From assembly GCF_000496575.1 (NCBI RefSeq), contig NZ_AYKT01000014.1:22483-86482 (forward strand): DNA of 64,000 bases. Direction: 5' to 3'. Source of the DNA: Geobacillus thermodenitrificans subsp. thermodenitrificans DSM 465 (lineage in GTDB: Bacteria; Bacillota; Bacilli; Bacillales; Anoxybacillaceae). Below are positions 18,515 through 28,066 of the stretch, piece by piece. Under the pieces are notes generated by a model that saw only the letters and a list, made by a program, of their open reading frames with translations, ran no database searches and had not been told where the DNA came from. The position numbers and the translations under genes are program-made. The stretch's first letter is position 1; each line of letters begins with the position of its first letter.

Positions 18515-19123
18515 CTAAGAAGCCCGACGCCGTTTCCAAAAGCGGACAGCTGCAACCAAAATAATTATAGCAATAATGACATACACCACTTCGGCGTACA
18601 TCCCAATCACTTCAGATACTTTTTCCCACGATTGGCCGAGCGCCGCCCCGATCGAGATTAAAAGCGTATTCCAAATGAGTGTTCCCAACACCGACAGCCA
18701 GACAAACAGCCATATATTCATTTTCGACATGCCAGCGGGAATCGAAATCAAACTGCGCACCAATGGAATCATACGACCAAGGAATACCGCCCACACTCCG
18801 TAGCGCTGAAATGTCCGGTTCGCCTTGGCGATATCTTCTGGCTTCACTCTCAGCCATCCGCCCCAGCGGTCGACGATCCGCTCGAGCCGCTCGACCGACA
18901 ACAACCGACCGATACCATACAGCACGATCGCCCCGACGACCGACCCGGCAGTGGCTGCTGCGATGACGCCAGGGATGGTCAATGTTGTGTATGTCGTCAT
19001 AAATCCGCCAAACGGCAAAATGACTTCCGATGGAATGGGCGGAAATATATTTTCAAGTGCGATCATGAAAAAGATGCCGATATAGCCGAACTGTTCCATA
19101 AACTCAGTAATCCACGCCTGCAC
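18515..19123 (-). CDS. DedA-family membrane protein (VTT domain)
   Basis: 202 residues, several membrane helices. Shows the DedA signatures ENIFPPIPSEVILPFGG, GRLLS and the FLGRMIPLVRSLISIPAG block with conserved Arg and Pro. DedA proteins act in lipid-carrier (undecaprenyl phosphate) or phosphatidylethanolamine recycling and proton-dependent membrane homeostasis; the subfamily role here is not fixed. GTG start with GGAGG 8 nt upstream. Monocistronic. Confidence 0.9.
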   Translation of the reverse strand: MQAWITEFMEQFGYIGIFFMIALENIFPPIPSEVILPFGGFMTTYTTLTIPGVIAAATAGSVVGAIVLYGIGRLLSVERLERIVDRWGGWLRVKPEDIAKANRTFQRYGVWAVFLGRMIPLVRSLISIPAGMSKMNIWLFVWLSVLGTLIWNTLLISIGAALGQSWEKVSEVIGMYAEVVYVIIAIIILVAAVRFWKRRRAS

Positions 19124-19331
19124 GTTTCCTTCCTCCAGTCACTCGTCCTTCGTTTCTGTATGATTTGTATGCCTCATGAGCACAGTCCTTTCCTTATCTT
19201 AACAGAAAATGGGCAATTACCGCAAAGCAAAAAACACGGCTAATACCGATTTCTTTCCGAACAGGAAATGAAGGCAACTGTCCCTTGTCTAACCATCTAC
19301 ACAGCCGGAGCAACGGGATGTTTGCAACAAG

Positions 19332-19366
19332 AAAAGGTGTCCCATCGAAAAATAGGACACCTTTTT
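19332..19366. terminator. Terminator downstream of rocD
   Basis: AAAAGGTGTCC (19332-19342) pairs with GGACACCTTTTT (19355-19366) in a bidirectional hairpin; on the minus strand it follows the rocD stop by about 45 bp. Confidence 0.8.
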
Positions 19367-19412
19367 GAATTCACAGTATATACGTATCAACCGTTACTCT
19401 ATTTTCTGATCC

Positions 19413-20630
19413 TCATTGCTTCTGGCTGGCGGCCGGTTGAGACAATACCTTCTCGATTCGCTCAAGCGCCCAATCAAGCTCTTCTTTTGTAATGATAAGC
19501 GGCGGCGCGAAACGAATGACTGTTTCATGCGTCTCCTTGCAAAGCAGCCCTTGTTCTTTCAACATTTCGCAATACGGACGCGCCGGGCCGTGCAGTTCGA
19601 CGCCGATAAACAAGCCGCGACCTCGAATTTCCTTAATGTCTTTATTTTGGATTTGTTGCAATTTCGCTAAGAAATACTCGCCCAACTCAAGCGAACGAGC
19701 CGGTAAGTTTTCTTCTTCAATGACGTCAAGCGCTGCGATCGATACCGCACAAGCGAGTGGATTACCGCCAAACGTCGAGCCGTGCGAGCCCGGTTCAAAC
19801 ACCGACAAAATATCGCGATTGGCAACAACGCATGAAATCGGGAACACACCGCCACCTAATGCTTTTCCTAAAATATACATATCAGGCACAACCGCTTCCC
19901 AATCGCAGGCAAACAGCTTCCCAGTTCGGCCGAGCCCGGTTTGAATTTCATCAGCGATGAATAAGACATTGTTCGCCTTGCACACGTCATATGCGGCCTT
20001 TAAAAACCCTTGCGGCGGGATGCGGATGCCCGCTTCACCTTGGATCGGCTCGACGAGAAATGCCGCTGTATTTGGTGTAATCGCTGCCTTTAGTGCTTCG
20101 ATATCGCCGTAAGGAATGATTTTAATCCCTGGCAGTAACGGGCCAAACCCGCGTTTGTAAGCCGCTTCGGACGACAACGATACCGCAGCGAGCGTCCGTC
20201 CGTGGAAGTTGCCTTCGCAAACGATGATTTCCGCCTGATTGTCTGCAACACCTTTCACATCGTATGCCCATCGGCGCGCTGCCTTCAGTGCCGTTTCCAC
20301 CGCTTCTGCACCAGTGTTCATCGGCAACACCATCTCTTTACCCGTCAGACGGCACACTTTTTCGTACCACGGGCCGAGCTGGTCGTTATGAAAAGCGCGC
20401 GACGTCAAGGTCACCCGATCAGCTTGCTTTTTCAATGCCTCAATGATCTTCGGATGACGATGACCTTGGTTCACTGCTGAATACGCGCTTAACATATCCA
20501 TATAACGATTGCCTTCCGGATCTTTGACCCATACCCCTTCTGCTTCGGAAACGACGATCGGTAGCGGATGATAGTTGTGCGCCCCATACCGCTCCGTCTG
20601 TTCAATAAGCTGTTCAGATTTCGTCGCCAT
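19413..20630 (-). CDS. rocD: Ornithine aminotransferase
   Basis: PLP enzyme transferring the delta-amino group of ornithine to 2-oxoglutarate, giving glutamate semialdehyde/pyrroline-5-carboxylate. 405 residues, class III aminotransferase: [48 protein letters not shown], the PLP lysine in ILGKALGGG and [12 protein letters not shown] at 20630 is chosen for AAAGGGGGATTGTG. Lies 60 bp after rocA, so co-transcribed; its product feeds the RocA dehydrogenase. Confidence 0.93.
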   Translation of the reverse strand: MATKSEQLIEQTERYGAHNYHPLPIVVSEAEGVWVKDPEGNRYMDMLSAYSAVNQGHRHPKIIEALKKQADRVTLTSRAFHNDQLGPWYEKVCRLTGKEMVLPMNTGAEAVETALKAARRWAYDVKGVADNQAEIIVCEGNFHGRTLAAVSLSSEAAYKRGFGPLLPGIKIIPYGDIEALKAAITPNTAAFLVEPIQGEAGIRIPPQGFLKAAYDVCKANNVLFIADEIQTGLGRTGKLFACDWEAVVPDMYILGKALGGGVFPISCVVANRDILSVFEPGSHGSTFGGNPLACAVSIAALDVIEEENLPARSLELGEYFLAKLQQIQNKDIKEIRGRGLFIGVELHGPARPYCEMLKEQGLLCKETHETVIRFAPPLIITKEELDWALERIEKVLSQPAASQKQ

Positions 20631-20689
20631 CACAATCCCCCTTTTTATTTCTCCCTCATCGAAAAAGGGTGGCCGTGGCCACCCCGGCA

Positions 20690-22237
20690 TTAAAACATTT
20701 CCGATACGGTTTTCGCTTGCATGTGGAGAATTAAATAGTCCGGGCCGCCGGCTTTGGAGTCCGTCCCCGACATGTTGAAACCGCCAAACGGCTGATAACC
20801 GACAATCGCCCCTGTGCAGCCGCGGTTGAAGTACAAGTTGCCGACATGGAACTCATGACGTGCTTTTTCAAGATTCGCACGGTTGCGCGAAATAACAGCG
20901 CCCGTCAGGCCATATTGCGTGTTGTTCGCGATCTCAAGCGCATGGTCAAAGTCGCGCGCTTTCGCAAACGCCACGACTGGCCCGAAAATTTCCTCCTGCA
21001 TAATGCGCGCATTTGGATCGACATCCGCAAATACCGTTGGTTGGATGAAGAATCCTTTCGAGTCGTCTCCTTCCCCACCGGTCATGAGACGGCCTTCTTG
21101 TTTGCCGATTTCAATATATTCCATAATTTTGTTGTATGCTCCTTGGTCGATAACCGGTCCCATAAACGTTGCTTGCTCTGCTGGATCGCCGACATTGAGT
21201 TGTTTTGTCAGCTCGACGACGCGATTGAGCACTTGGTCGTAGACGTCCTCGACGATGATCGCACGCGAGCATGCCGAACATTTTTGACCCGAGAAGCCAA
21301 ACGCCGATGCGACGATCGATTGCGCTGCCAATTCCAGATCAGCTTCTTTATCAACGACGATGGCGTCTTTGCCGCCCATTTCTGCGATGACGCGTTTCAG
21401 CCAAATTTGTCCTGGCTGTACTTTCGCTGCGCGCTCGTAAATGCGGATGCCGACATCCCGCGATCCGGTGAAACTGATAAATCGTGTGCGCGGATGCTCA
21501 ACCAAATAGTCGCCAACCTCCGCACCGCTGCCCGGGATGTAATTCAGCACACCAGCCGGAAGACCAGCTTCCTCGAGCACTTCCGCGAACTTATACGCCA
21601 CGACCGGTGTTGCACTTGCCGGTTTCAGGAGTACCGTATTGCCCGTAACCAGCGCAGCGACTGTCGTCCCCGCCATAATGGCGAACGGGAAGTTCCACGG
21701 CGAAATGACGACTCCGACCCCAAGTGGAATGTAGAAAAACCGGTTCGTTTCCCCTGGACGGCTTTCAACCGGAATGCCGTCTTTCAACTTCAACATTTGC
21801 CGTCCGTAATATTCCATAAAATCGATCGCTTCGGCCGTATCAGCATCCGCCTCGCGCCACGGCTTCCCAGCTTCTTTCACCAACCAAGCGGAAAATTCAT
21901 GCTTGCGTCGACGTACGATGGCCGCTGCGCGGAACAAAATATCCGCCCGCGCTTCCGGACTCGTCCGACTCCATGTGCGGAACGCTTCATCAGCGGTTTT
22001 CATCGCCCGTTCGGCGAGCTCTTTGTTCGCTTTTGCCACCCGGCCGATTACTTCCGCTTTGTTCGCCGGGTTGACCGAGGTGATCTTATCTTCAGTCATC
22101 ACCCGCTCGCCGCCGATGATAAGCGGATATTCACGGCCAAGCTCTGCTTCGACTTTTTCGAGCGCTGCCAAAAATGCTTGTCGGTTCGCATCCACGGTAA
22201 AATCAGTAAACGGTTCATGTTTATACGGCTGCACCAT
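20690..22237 (-). CDS. rocA: 1-pyrroline-5-carboxylate dehydrogenase
   Basis: NAD-dependent aldehyde dehydrogenase oxidising glutamate-5-semialdehyde to glutamate in arginine, ornithine and proline catabolism. 515 residues, the RocA/PutC length. Signatures: [11 protein letters not shown], catalytic Glu in [11 protein letters not shown], catalytic Cys in [13 protein letters not shown], and the C-terminal [18 protein letters not shown] typical of bacterial P5C dehydrogenases. AAAAGGAGGACGA precedes the ATG. An A/T dyad also found near the permease and rocR genes lies 23 bp upstream. Confidence 0.94.
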   Translation of the reverse strand: MVQPYKHEPFTDFTVDANRQAFLAALEKVEAELGREYPLIIGGERVMTEDKITSVNPANKAEVIGRVAKANKELAERAMKTADEAFRTWSRTSPEARADILFRAAAIVRRRKHEFSAWLVKEAGKPWREADADTAEAIDFMEYYGRQMLKLKDGIPVESRPGETNRFFYIPLGVGVVISPWNFPFAIMAGTTVAALVTGNTVLLKPASATPVVAYKFAEVLEEAGLPAGVLNYIPGSGAEVGDYLVEHPRTRFISFTGSRDVGIRIYERAAKVQPGQIWLKRVIAEMGGKDAIVVDKEADLELAAQSIVASAFGFSGQKCSACSRAIIVEDVYDQVLNRVVELTKQLNVGDPAEQATFMGPVIDQGAYNKIMEYIEIGKQEGRLMTGGEGDDSKGFFIQPTVFADVDPNARIMQEEIFGPVVAFAKARDFDHALEIANNTQYGLTGAVISRNRANLEKARHEFHVGNLYFNRGCTGAIVGYQPFGGFNMSGTDSKAGGPDYLILHMQAKTVSEMF

Positions 22238-22259
22238 TTCGTCGTCCTCCTTTTCACGA

Positions 22260-22276
22260 GCAAAAAAATTTTTCGC
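22260..22276. repeat. A/T-core dyad upstream of rocA
   Basis: GCAAAAAAATTTTTCGC, a 17-bp imperfect palindrome 23 bp before rocA. Related copies lie at 23831-23847 and 23906-23922. Candidate operator of the roc regulon. Confidence 0.5.
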
Positions 22277-22337
22277 AATAAAACGGTTTCATAGTTATAT
22301 TATGCAAATTATTATGGCTTTTTTCAATGATTTTTAC

Positions 22338-23753
22338 TTACTTGGCGGCTTTCAGCTCTACCTCTTCTTCTGTGCGTTGAAGATGGATTCGCTTTTTCGC
22401 CACGAGGTGATAATACGCATAGCACACGAGCAAGAATGGAATGCCGCAGTAAAGCGCGATCCGTTGATCAGGGATAAAAGCCAATCCGACAATTATCGCC
22501 ATATTCAGTATGAACGCGGCCAGCGGTACGAACGGATAGAGCGGCGTCCGGTATTTCAAATCGCGCACATCGCCGCCTTCACGCAAAAACGCTTTCCGTC
22601 CCAAATAGCTCGACAGCGCGATGGAGGCCCAAACAGTCACCGCGCCAAACCCAGCGATCGCCGTCAACCAAACATACACGGTATCTTCTGCGTACACGCT
22701 GCACAGCAACGACAAGCATCCGATGGCAATGCTGGCGATTAGCGCATTGATCGGCACGCCCCGCTTCGAGAGTTTGCTGAAAAACGGCGTAACCATGCCT
22801 TGGCGCGACATCGACCATAGCACGCGTGACGTCGCATACAATCCTGAGTTAGCTACCGACAGCACCGCGGTAATAATGACAAAGTTCATGATATCGGCCG
22901 CATACGGAATGCCGATATTGTCAAATACCACGACAAACGGGCTTTCCACAACACCAGCTTTCTCCCATGGAAACAAACCAGCAAGTACAAAAATGGCCAA
23001 AACGAAGAAAATCAAAATCCGCCACACCGTGTTGCGCAACGCAATCGGTACTGTTTTCTCCGGCTCACGGCTTTCTCCGGCTGCGACCCCCACCAATTCC
23101 GTTCCTTGAAAGGAAAAATTCACAAGAATCATCGTTGTAAAGATCGCCCAAAACCCATTAGGAAACAAGCCGCCATGGTCTGTAAAGTTCGAGAAAAACG
23201 GGGCGGGTTGTCCGCTTTTCATATGGACGATGCCGAACATCGCCGCCAAACCAAGAACAATAAAGGCGATGACCGTCAACACCTTCACGCTCGAAAACCA
23301 AAACTCCACCTCAGCGAAACCTTTGACAGACAAGGCGTTCACCAAAAACAACAACAAGGCGAAGACAGCGCAAAACACCCATGTTGGCACATCAGGGAAC
23401 CAGCGTTTCATGAGGATGCTGACTGTAAGCAGCTCAATGCCGACCGTCACTGACCAGTTGAGCCATGACAGCCAGCCGATGCAAAACCCTGCGGCCGGCG
23501 AGATGAATTTCGTCGCATACGTTTGATATGACCCAGCGTCAGGGATCCTCACAGCCAATTCCCCTAACGAAAGCATCGTCAAATACATGACGAATCCGCC
23601 GAATAAGTAGGCGGCAATCGCTCCTCCAGGTCCCGCTTCATGAATGGTGTATCCGGATCCTAAAAACAAACCGGTTCCAATCACCCCGCCAAGCGCAATC
23701 ATAAACAAATGTCTACTTTTTAGCTCTCGTTTCAATTCCTGCGCTGGTGGCAT
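22338..23753 (-). CDS. Amino acid permease (APC/AAT family, RocE/RocC-like)
   Basis: 471 residues, about twelve membrane helices. Family motifs: MIALGGVIGTGLFLGSG in helix 1, GELAVRIPDAGSYQTYA, NFSFQGTELVGVAAGESR and the SRQGMVTPFFSKLSKRGVP loop. Positioned just upstream of rocA and rocD on the same strand, so uptake of arginine, ornithine or a related amino acid is likely (inference). GGAAGGGAG ribosome site. Divergent from the RocR-like gene. Confidence 0.88.
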   Translation of the reverse strand: MPPAQELKRELKSRHLFMIALGGVIGTGLFLGSGYTIHEAGPGGAIAAYLFGGFVMYLTMLSLGELAVRIPDAGSYQTYATKFISPAAGFCIGWLSWLNWSVTVGIELLTVSILMKRWFPDVPTWVFCAVFALLLFLVNALSVKGFAEVEFWFSSVKVLTVIAFIVLGLAAMFGIVHMKSGQPAPFFSNFTDHGGLFPNGFWAIFTTMILVNFSFQGTELVGVAAGESREPEKTVPIALRNTVWRILIFFVLAIFVLAGLFPWEKAGVVESPFVVVFDNIGIPYAADIMNFVIITAVLSVANSGLYATSRVLWSMSRQGMVTPFFSKLSKRGVPINALIASIAIGCLSLLCSVYAEDTVYVWLTAIAGFGAVTVWASIALSSYLGRKAFLREGGDVRDLKYRTPLYPFVPLAAFILNMAIIVGLAFIPDQRIALYCGIPFLLVCYAYYHLVAKKRIHLQRTEEEVELKAAK

Positions 23754-23830
23754 CCAAATCTCTCCCTTCCACTACTTATAGATTTCGCAACCGCTTACAT
23801 TTCTATCAAGTAAACGGCGTTTTTTCTCCG

Positions 23831-23847
23831 GCAAAATTTTTTTTCGC
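23831..23847. repeat. A/T-core dyad upstream of the permease
   Basis: GCAAAATTTTTTTTCGC, second copy of the motif seen before rocA, 78 bp upstream of the permease start in the divergent region. Confidence 0.5.
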
Positions 23848-23905
23848 ATATTTCACAGCCGCATCTCTATTATGGTGCTTATTTTTTCTATTTTCAATAT
23901 ATTTG

Positions 23906-23922
23906 GCAAAAAATTTTTTCGA
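23906..23922. repeat. A/T-core dyad in the permease-rocR intergenic region
   Basis: GCAAAAAATTTTTTCGA, third copy of the motif, 75 bp after the second and about 50 bp before the rocR -10. Confidence 0.5.
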
Positions 23923-23965
23923 TCTCCTTCTTCCCCTCCCTTGTCATTCCTCTCTTCGCTAGCTA

Positions 23966-23983
23966 CTTGTGTTATAATACAAG
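23966..23983 (+). promoter_or_regulatory. rocR -10 element inside a dyad
   Basis: TATAAT (23973-23978) sits inside the inverted repeat CTTGT-8 nt-ACAAG (23966-23983). No good -35 is visible. Placement over the -10 suggests an operator, possibly for self-repression of the regulator gene. Confidence 0.4.
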
Positions 23984-24002
23984 GAAAGGAGAGGTGCTGA
24001 TC

Positions 24003-25376
24003 GTGAACCGGGAGATGGAAACGCTTTTATCCATGTATGAGCAAATTCTCGAAATGATCGACCTTGGTGTTCATGCGGTCGACCAACAAGGAAAAACAGT
24101 CATTTACAACCGAAAAATGCGGGACATTGAGGGAATGGACGTCGAGGATGTACTTGATAAGAACATTTTAGACGTCTTCCGCTTCCATCCGGAACAGCCG
24201 AGCACATTGCTTGAAGCGCTGCGCACCGGTGAAAGCATATTGAACAAGCAACAAACATACTTCAACAACAAAGGGCAAGCAGTGACAACGATCAATCAAA
24301 CACATCCATTATGGAAAGACGGATGCATCATCGGAGCGGTGGAAATCGCCAAAGACGTCACGAAATTCCGCAAGCTGATTGCCGAGCAGCACCAACGCGG
24401 AGAACTAAGCCGCTCACTGGCAGGCATCATCGTCCAAAGCGAAGCGATGCAAGCTGCGATTCGCCTAGCCCGCCATGCCGCCCGCTCGGAAGCCCCGGTA
24501 CTGCTTATGGGTGAAAAAGGGACAGGAAAAGATTTGCTTGCTTCTTGCATTCATTACGAAAGTGAACGGCGCTTGAAACCATTTTTGGCGCAAACGTGTT
24601 TGTCGCTCCCGGACGATTGGATGGAAACGATGCTGTTTGGCAGCGAAGAAAACGGCGAGATCCAGCCTGGTTTGTTCGAACAAGCGGATGGGGGCACTGT
24701 GCTACTCGATGATGTCGATTCGTTAAGCCTGCCGCTCCAACAAAAGCTCGTGCATTTCCTTCAGGAAAAACAGTTTACCCGCGTCCATGGCCATAAGCCC
24801 GTTCGTGCAGACGTCCGCCTTATCACCTCGACAAGCGGTGACCCGATTGACGCCGTCCAGACAGGAGAGTTGCTAAAATCGCTTTACTACCAGCTCGCGG
24901 TGCACTGTATCGTTTTGCCTCCATTGCGCGAGAGAAGAGAGGACATTTTGCCATTGGCCGACCATTTCATCCGCCAAGGCAATGAACGCTATGGCTTAAA
25001 CGTGGAAGGACTTGCGGATGACGTGCAAGAGGCGTTTCTCGCTTACGACTGGCCTGGCAACGTGCGCGAGCTAGAAACGGTGATCGATGAAACGTTGGAG
25101 ATGATGGACGAGGGAGAAACGATCACATTCGATCATCTTCCAGCTTCGTTCCGCATGAAACTTGCACCCGATGCACCGAAAACAGACTTTTTGTTTAATA
25201 CAGAAGACATTCTGCCACTCGAAAAATATATGGAGGAAGTCGAAATTTACTACATCCGCAAAGCGCTGCAACACCACGGCTTCAACATCACGAAAACCGC
25301 TAAAGCGCTTGGCTTAAGCCGGCAAAACTTGCAATACCGCATTCGCAAGTATCGGATTGATAAGGAATGGGGATGA
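24003..25376 (+). CDS. rocR: RocR-like PAS-AAA-Fis regulator lacking the GAFTGA loop
   Basis: 457 residues. N-terminal PAS (8-120, VHAVDQQGKTVIYNRKM), AAA+ domain with Walker A GEKGTGKDLLA (170-180), Walker B GGTVLLDDVDSL, LPPLRERREDILPLADHF and WPGNVRELE, then a Fis helix-turn-helix (ITKTAKALGLSRQNLQYRIRK). Length and architecture match B. subtilis RocR, activator of arginine catabolism. The loop that should carry GAFTGA is missing: MLFG is followed by SEENGEIQPGLFEQ. Sigma-54 activation is therefore doubtful. GTG start, with AAAGGAGAGG 9 nt upstream. Divergent from the permease-rocA-rocD group. Confidence 0.85.
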   Translation: MNREMETLLSMYEQILEMIDLGVHAVDQQGKTVIYNRKMRDIEGMDVEDVLDKNILDVFRFHPEQPSTLLEALRTGESILNKQQTYFNNKGQAVTTINQTHPLWKDGCIIGAVEIAKDVTKFRKLIAEQHQRGELSRSLAGIIVQSEAMQAAIRLARHAARSEAPVLLMGEKGTGKDLLASCIHYESERRLKPFLAQTCLSLPDDWMETMLFGSEENGEIQPGLFEQADGGTVLLDDVDSLSLPLQQKLVHFLQEKQFTRVHGHKPVRADVRLITSTSGDPIDAVQTGELLKSLYYQLAVHCIVLPPLRERREDILPLADHFIRQGNERYGLNVEGLADDVQEAFLAYDWPGNVRELETVIDETLEMMDEGETITFDHLPASFRMKLAPDAPKTDFLFNTEDILPLEKYMEEVEIYYIRKALQHHGFNITKTAKALGLSRQNLQYRIRKYRIDKEWG

Positions 25377-25410
25377 ACAGTAGGACAACGGAAAAAGAAA
25401 CGGACGTCCA

Positions 25411-25460
25411 ACAAAAAGCACACGTTCGGAGTGATTCCCATCTTTTCCGTAACGTGTGCT
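25411..25460 (-). terminator. Terminator of the DoxX gene
   Basis: Perfect 10-bp arms AGCACACGTT (25417-25426) and AACGTGTGCT (25451-25460), extended by CGGA/TCCG with one bulge. The minus strand continues TTTTTGTT. Confidence 0.8.
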
Positions 25461-25503
25461 CCAAAGTAAATTTCTAGTGAAGAAACAGGGAAATCTTGTC
25501 TTA

Positions 25504-25911
25504 TTAGTTCTTTGACGATCCAAACCATTTATTATCCAAGGCGAATAGCTGGCTGCCGCTGAGGCAAAGGGCAATAGCTACAGACAATAAGACAACATCC
25601 AATTCATACCCTGCGGTTTGGCTATTGCCCATGAAACCGGCCGGCAGCTTGACAGTGAAGGTCGCGCCAGACATCACGAATGCAAGCAGCGCCGAAATAA
25701 CTCTTGTTCCTAATCCTACGATTAAGGCCACTTCCCCGGTCAATTCAATGAAGGCGACAACGTAACCGAGGAATCCGGCAACACCGATGCTTTCAAACCA
25801 ACCGGCTACATTGCCAAGACCCATTTGGAATTTGGCAACGCCGTGAATAAAGAACATCAACCCTAAAGTGACCCGCAAAATCAATAACGCCCATTTGTAT
25901 TTTTGCGCCAT
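25504..25911 (-). CDS. DoxX-family membrane protein
   Basis: 135 residues, four helices, with RVTLGLMFFIHGVAKF in helix 1 and the Gly-rich VGLGTRVISALLAFVM helix. Intact paralogue of the frameshifted gene at 9857. The ribosome site (GAAGGCG) is weak. Directly downstream of an interrupted NADPH-dependent FMN reductase gene, with which it probably formed an operon. Function unproven; DoxX/MhqP-like proteins are often tied to quinone or thiol stress. Confidence 0.85.
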   Translation of the reverse strand: MAQKYKWALLILRVTLGLMFFIHGVAKFQMGLGNVAGWFESIGVAGFLGYVVAFIELTGEVALIVGLGTRVISALLAFVMSGATFTVKLPAGFMGNSQTAGYELDVVLLSVAIALCLSGSQLFALDNKWFGSSKN

Positions 25912-25924
25912 TATTCGTTCGCCT

Positions 25925-26205
25925 TCATTTTATCGTACAGTTTTTAACGCTCCATAATAAAAGCTCATCAAGCATCACGTTGACTTGTTCCACTTGGAAC
26001 GCCTGTGGCTTAAACACGGTTCCATTCTTGAAATCGGTAAACAACGACAATGTTGGATGTGTACGGACATCAACGATTTTTAGCTCACCGCAAATTCCAC
26101 GCAAATGCTCAGCAGCGTGGGCTACGCCAGTCGAACCGTCACTGACAATTCCTGCTGCCTTGTTGTTCCAAGCTTCACGAGCCCAATCAAGCGCATTTTT
26201 AACGT
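25925..26205 (-). pseudogene. NADPH-dependent FMN reductase, C-terminal fragment
   Basis: About 93 codons match the C-terminal half of flavodoxin-like FMN/azo reductases: KNALDWAREAWNNKAAGIV, HAAEHLRGICGEL, VDVRTHPTLSLF. The N-terminal flavin-binding half is absent. The gene ends abruptly at about 26205, where an IS200/IS605-type left end begins. The last codons (WSVKNCTIK) also look frameshifted relative to an expected ALKTVR-like tail. A non-functional remnant. Confidence 0.75.
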
Positions 26206-26811
26206 AATTTCCGACAGAAGTCTCCCACCTCAAGGAATGGGAAGGGCGATAGCCCAATGAGTAGACGGGAGATGAATGTCGGTTGGCTTTAGCCAAAGGT
26301 TTTGATGTAATCAGTCTTAGGTATAAAAAAGGACTGATATATCAATGAAATTGGATAGTAATAACCATTCAATGTTCTCTTTACATTACTATCTTGTATT
26401 CGTCGTGAAGGATCGCAGAGAAGTATTCACCGATGAAACACTCGATTTTCCAAAATATGTTTATTGAGATTGGAAGCCAATATCACATTACTTTGACAGA
26501 ATGGAATCACGATAAAAATCATGTTCACATCTTATTCAAAGCACATCCTAATTCTGAATGATCAACGTTCATCAATGCTTATAAGAGTGCAAGTTCTCGA
26601 CTAATAAAGAAACATCTTCCTCATATCCGAAAAAACTATGGAAAGAGATGTTTTTTGGTCAAGAAGTTTTTGTCTGCTTACAACAGACGGCGCTCCAATC
26701 GAGGTCATAAGAAAATACATTGAAAATCAAGGTCAGAAGTGAGGGGATTGGATCTGACCAAGCAAAACAAAGCATTCAAATTTCGTTTGTATCCAAACAA
26801 AGAACAGAAAG
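26206..26811 (+). mobile_element. Decayed IS200/IS605-family element
   Basis: Begins right after TTTTAAC with a left end (26206-26290) containing CCCACCTCAAGGAATGGGA and a stem around GGGCGATAGCCC. A nearly identical left end occurs in the element at 50256-50493. It carries a broken tnpA and the first codons of tnpB (KQNKAFKFRLYPNKEQ, then a stop). No right end was found, so the element is truncated. Its insertion destroyed the FMN reductase gene. Between 26812 and 27082 I see only unrecognised, degraded sequence. Confidence 0.7.
26345..26742 (+). pseudogene. tnpA: IS200/IS605 TnpA (Y1 HUH transposase), degraded
   Basis: The frame starts SNNHSMFSLHYYLVFVVKDRR and reaches the HUH metal motif HVHILF and the catalytic-Tyr helix INAYKSASSR. 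In-frame stops break it after KYVY and after HPNSE, and the C-terminal part (APIEVIRKYIENQGQ) is read only in another frame. Clearly inactive. Confidence 0.75.
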
Positions 26812-27084
26812 AGTGATTGGAGAAAACGTGTGCTACCGCGAGCGTGACAAAAAGGAACAACTACTTCTCGAAATGGACGGCCCATGGCCGTTTGCCGGTT
26901 CGTTCTAAAAAAAACCGATGACGCCGTTATTGCTGTTTGACTCCGTCGCACTGTTGCGGCGCACTACGAGCAAGAGATTGAACAAGTCAAAACAGCCGTC
27001 ACTGCGAACACAAAACGATTTTACCGTACACCCGATACACCTAACAGGCTATTGGATGATCCAGCGAAATCTATATCGAACCAA

Positions 27085-27121
27085 AAAGCCGAGGGCGCAA
27101 CCTTTAGCCCCACTCGGCTTT
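27085..27121 (-). terminator. Terminator of the yoaS-yozG-yoaT operon
   Basis: AAGCCGAG (27086-27093) pairs with CTCGGCTT (27113-27120); the minus strand continues TTTTTGG. Lies 20 bp after the DUF817 gene. Confidence 0.75.
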
Positions 27122-27141
27122 ATATGTTGAGAAACGCATTT

Positions 27142-28050
27142 TCATTGTCCCGTCTGCAGCGCCTTTTGTTCATCATTGACGACGGTGCCGGCAGAAGCTC
27201 TTCCTTTCACTTGCTTTAACGTTGCCACAATAAGAAAACTGACAATGACCAACAACACCCACGAGCTTACTTTCCCTATATGAACGAGACTCCACGCCTT
27301 TGCTTGGTTTGGATATTGCCAAGCACCAAAAAAGGTGGCAATGTTTTCAGCGATCCAGATGAAAAATCCGATCAGTAAAAACGAAAGGACGAGCGGCATC
27401 CGATAGCAAATTCCCCCCACTTCATACACGACCCATGACCGCCAAAAAACGAGGATCACAAGGCCTGCTAACCACCATCGAACGTCCACCCAATAATGAT
27501 GGGTAAAAAAGTTCAAGTAGATCGCCGCAGCCAGCGGAACGACCAACCAAAACGGCGGCCATCGCACAAGCTCCACTTTCATTCTTCTCCACGCCTGGCA
27601 AAGATAGCTCGCCACACTTGCATACATGAATCCGCTGTACAACGGCACGCCAAACAGTTTCGTATACCCTTCTTCCGGATATGCCCATGAACCCATACGC
27701 ACCTTAAACAGCTCTAATGCAAGCCCAATCAAGTGAAAGACAGTAATGACTTTGAGCTCATCCCGCGTTTCCAGCCCTGATCGCACCATCCACCATTGCA
27801 TGAGCAGGCAAATGATGAGCAGCCAGTCATACCTCGGCAACAAAGGGAGCGGCGCGAGTTTCGTCAGCGCCAATGAGGCAAAAATAACAACCGGAAACAC
27901 GCAAGACAACGCCTGCGCCCAACCGAAGCGAATGAGCTGCACAAACGCTTTGATCAGCCACGATTTTCTGCAAAACTGGCGCACCCGGACTATCATCAGG
28001 CAAAACGGTGGGCATTCGTTCACCGCTACCTCGTGTTTCTCCCCTTTCAA
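27142..28050 (-). CDS. yoaT: DUF817-family integral membrane protein (YoaT-like)
   Basis: 302 residues with about eight helices and DUF817 features (VRMGSWAYPEEGYTKLFGVPLYSGFMYASVASY; FFTHHYWVDVRWW; ENIATFFGAWQYPNQ). Function unknown. Third gene of a yoaS-yozG-yoaT-like group also known from B. subtilis. TTG start at 28050 has a good GGGAGGAGA site 4 nt upstream; a GTG nine codons later with GAGGT is the alternative. Confidence 0.82.
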   Translation of the reverse strand: MKGEKHEVAVNECPPFCLMIVRVRQFCRKSWLIKAFVQLIRFGWAQALSCVFPVVIFASLALTKLAPLPLLPRYDWLLIICLLMQWWMVRSGLETRDELKVITVFHLIGLALELFKVRMGSWAYPEEGYTKLFGVPLYSGFMYASVASYLCQAWRRMKVELVRWPPFWLVVPLAAAIYLNFFTHHYWVDVRWWLAGLVILVFWRSWVVYEVGGICYRMPLVLSFLLIGFFIWIAENIATFFGAWQYPNQAKAWSLVHIGKVSSWVLLVIVSFLIVATLKQVKGRASAGTVVNDEQKALQTGQ

Positions 28051-28066
28051 GCCGTCTCCTCCCTAC

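Noticed and set aside
20846..22294. A 482-codon plus-strand open frame opposite rocA.
   Set aside because: Antisense shadow of a G+C-rich conserved gene; no ribosome site and Arg/His/Phe-rich product.
22238..22337. Possible sigma-54 promoter upstream of rocA (AGCCA and TTGCA elements).
   Set aside because: The -24 GG is not conserved and spacing is off by one.
26812..27082. Degraded sequence with a short readable stretch (HYEQEIEQVKTAV) after the tnpB remnant.
   Set aside because: Looks like a gene scar, but I could not match it to any family.
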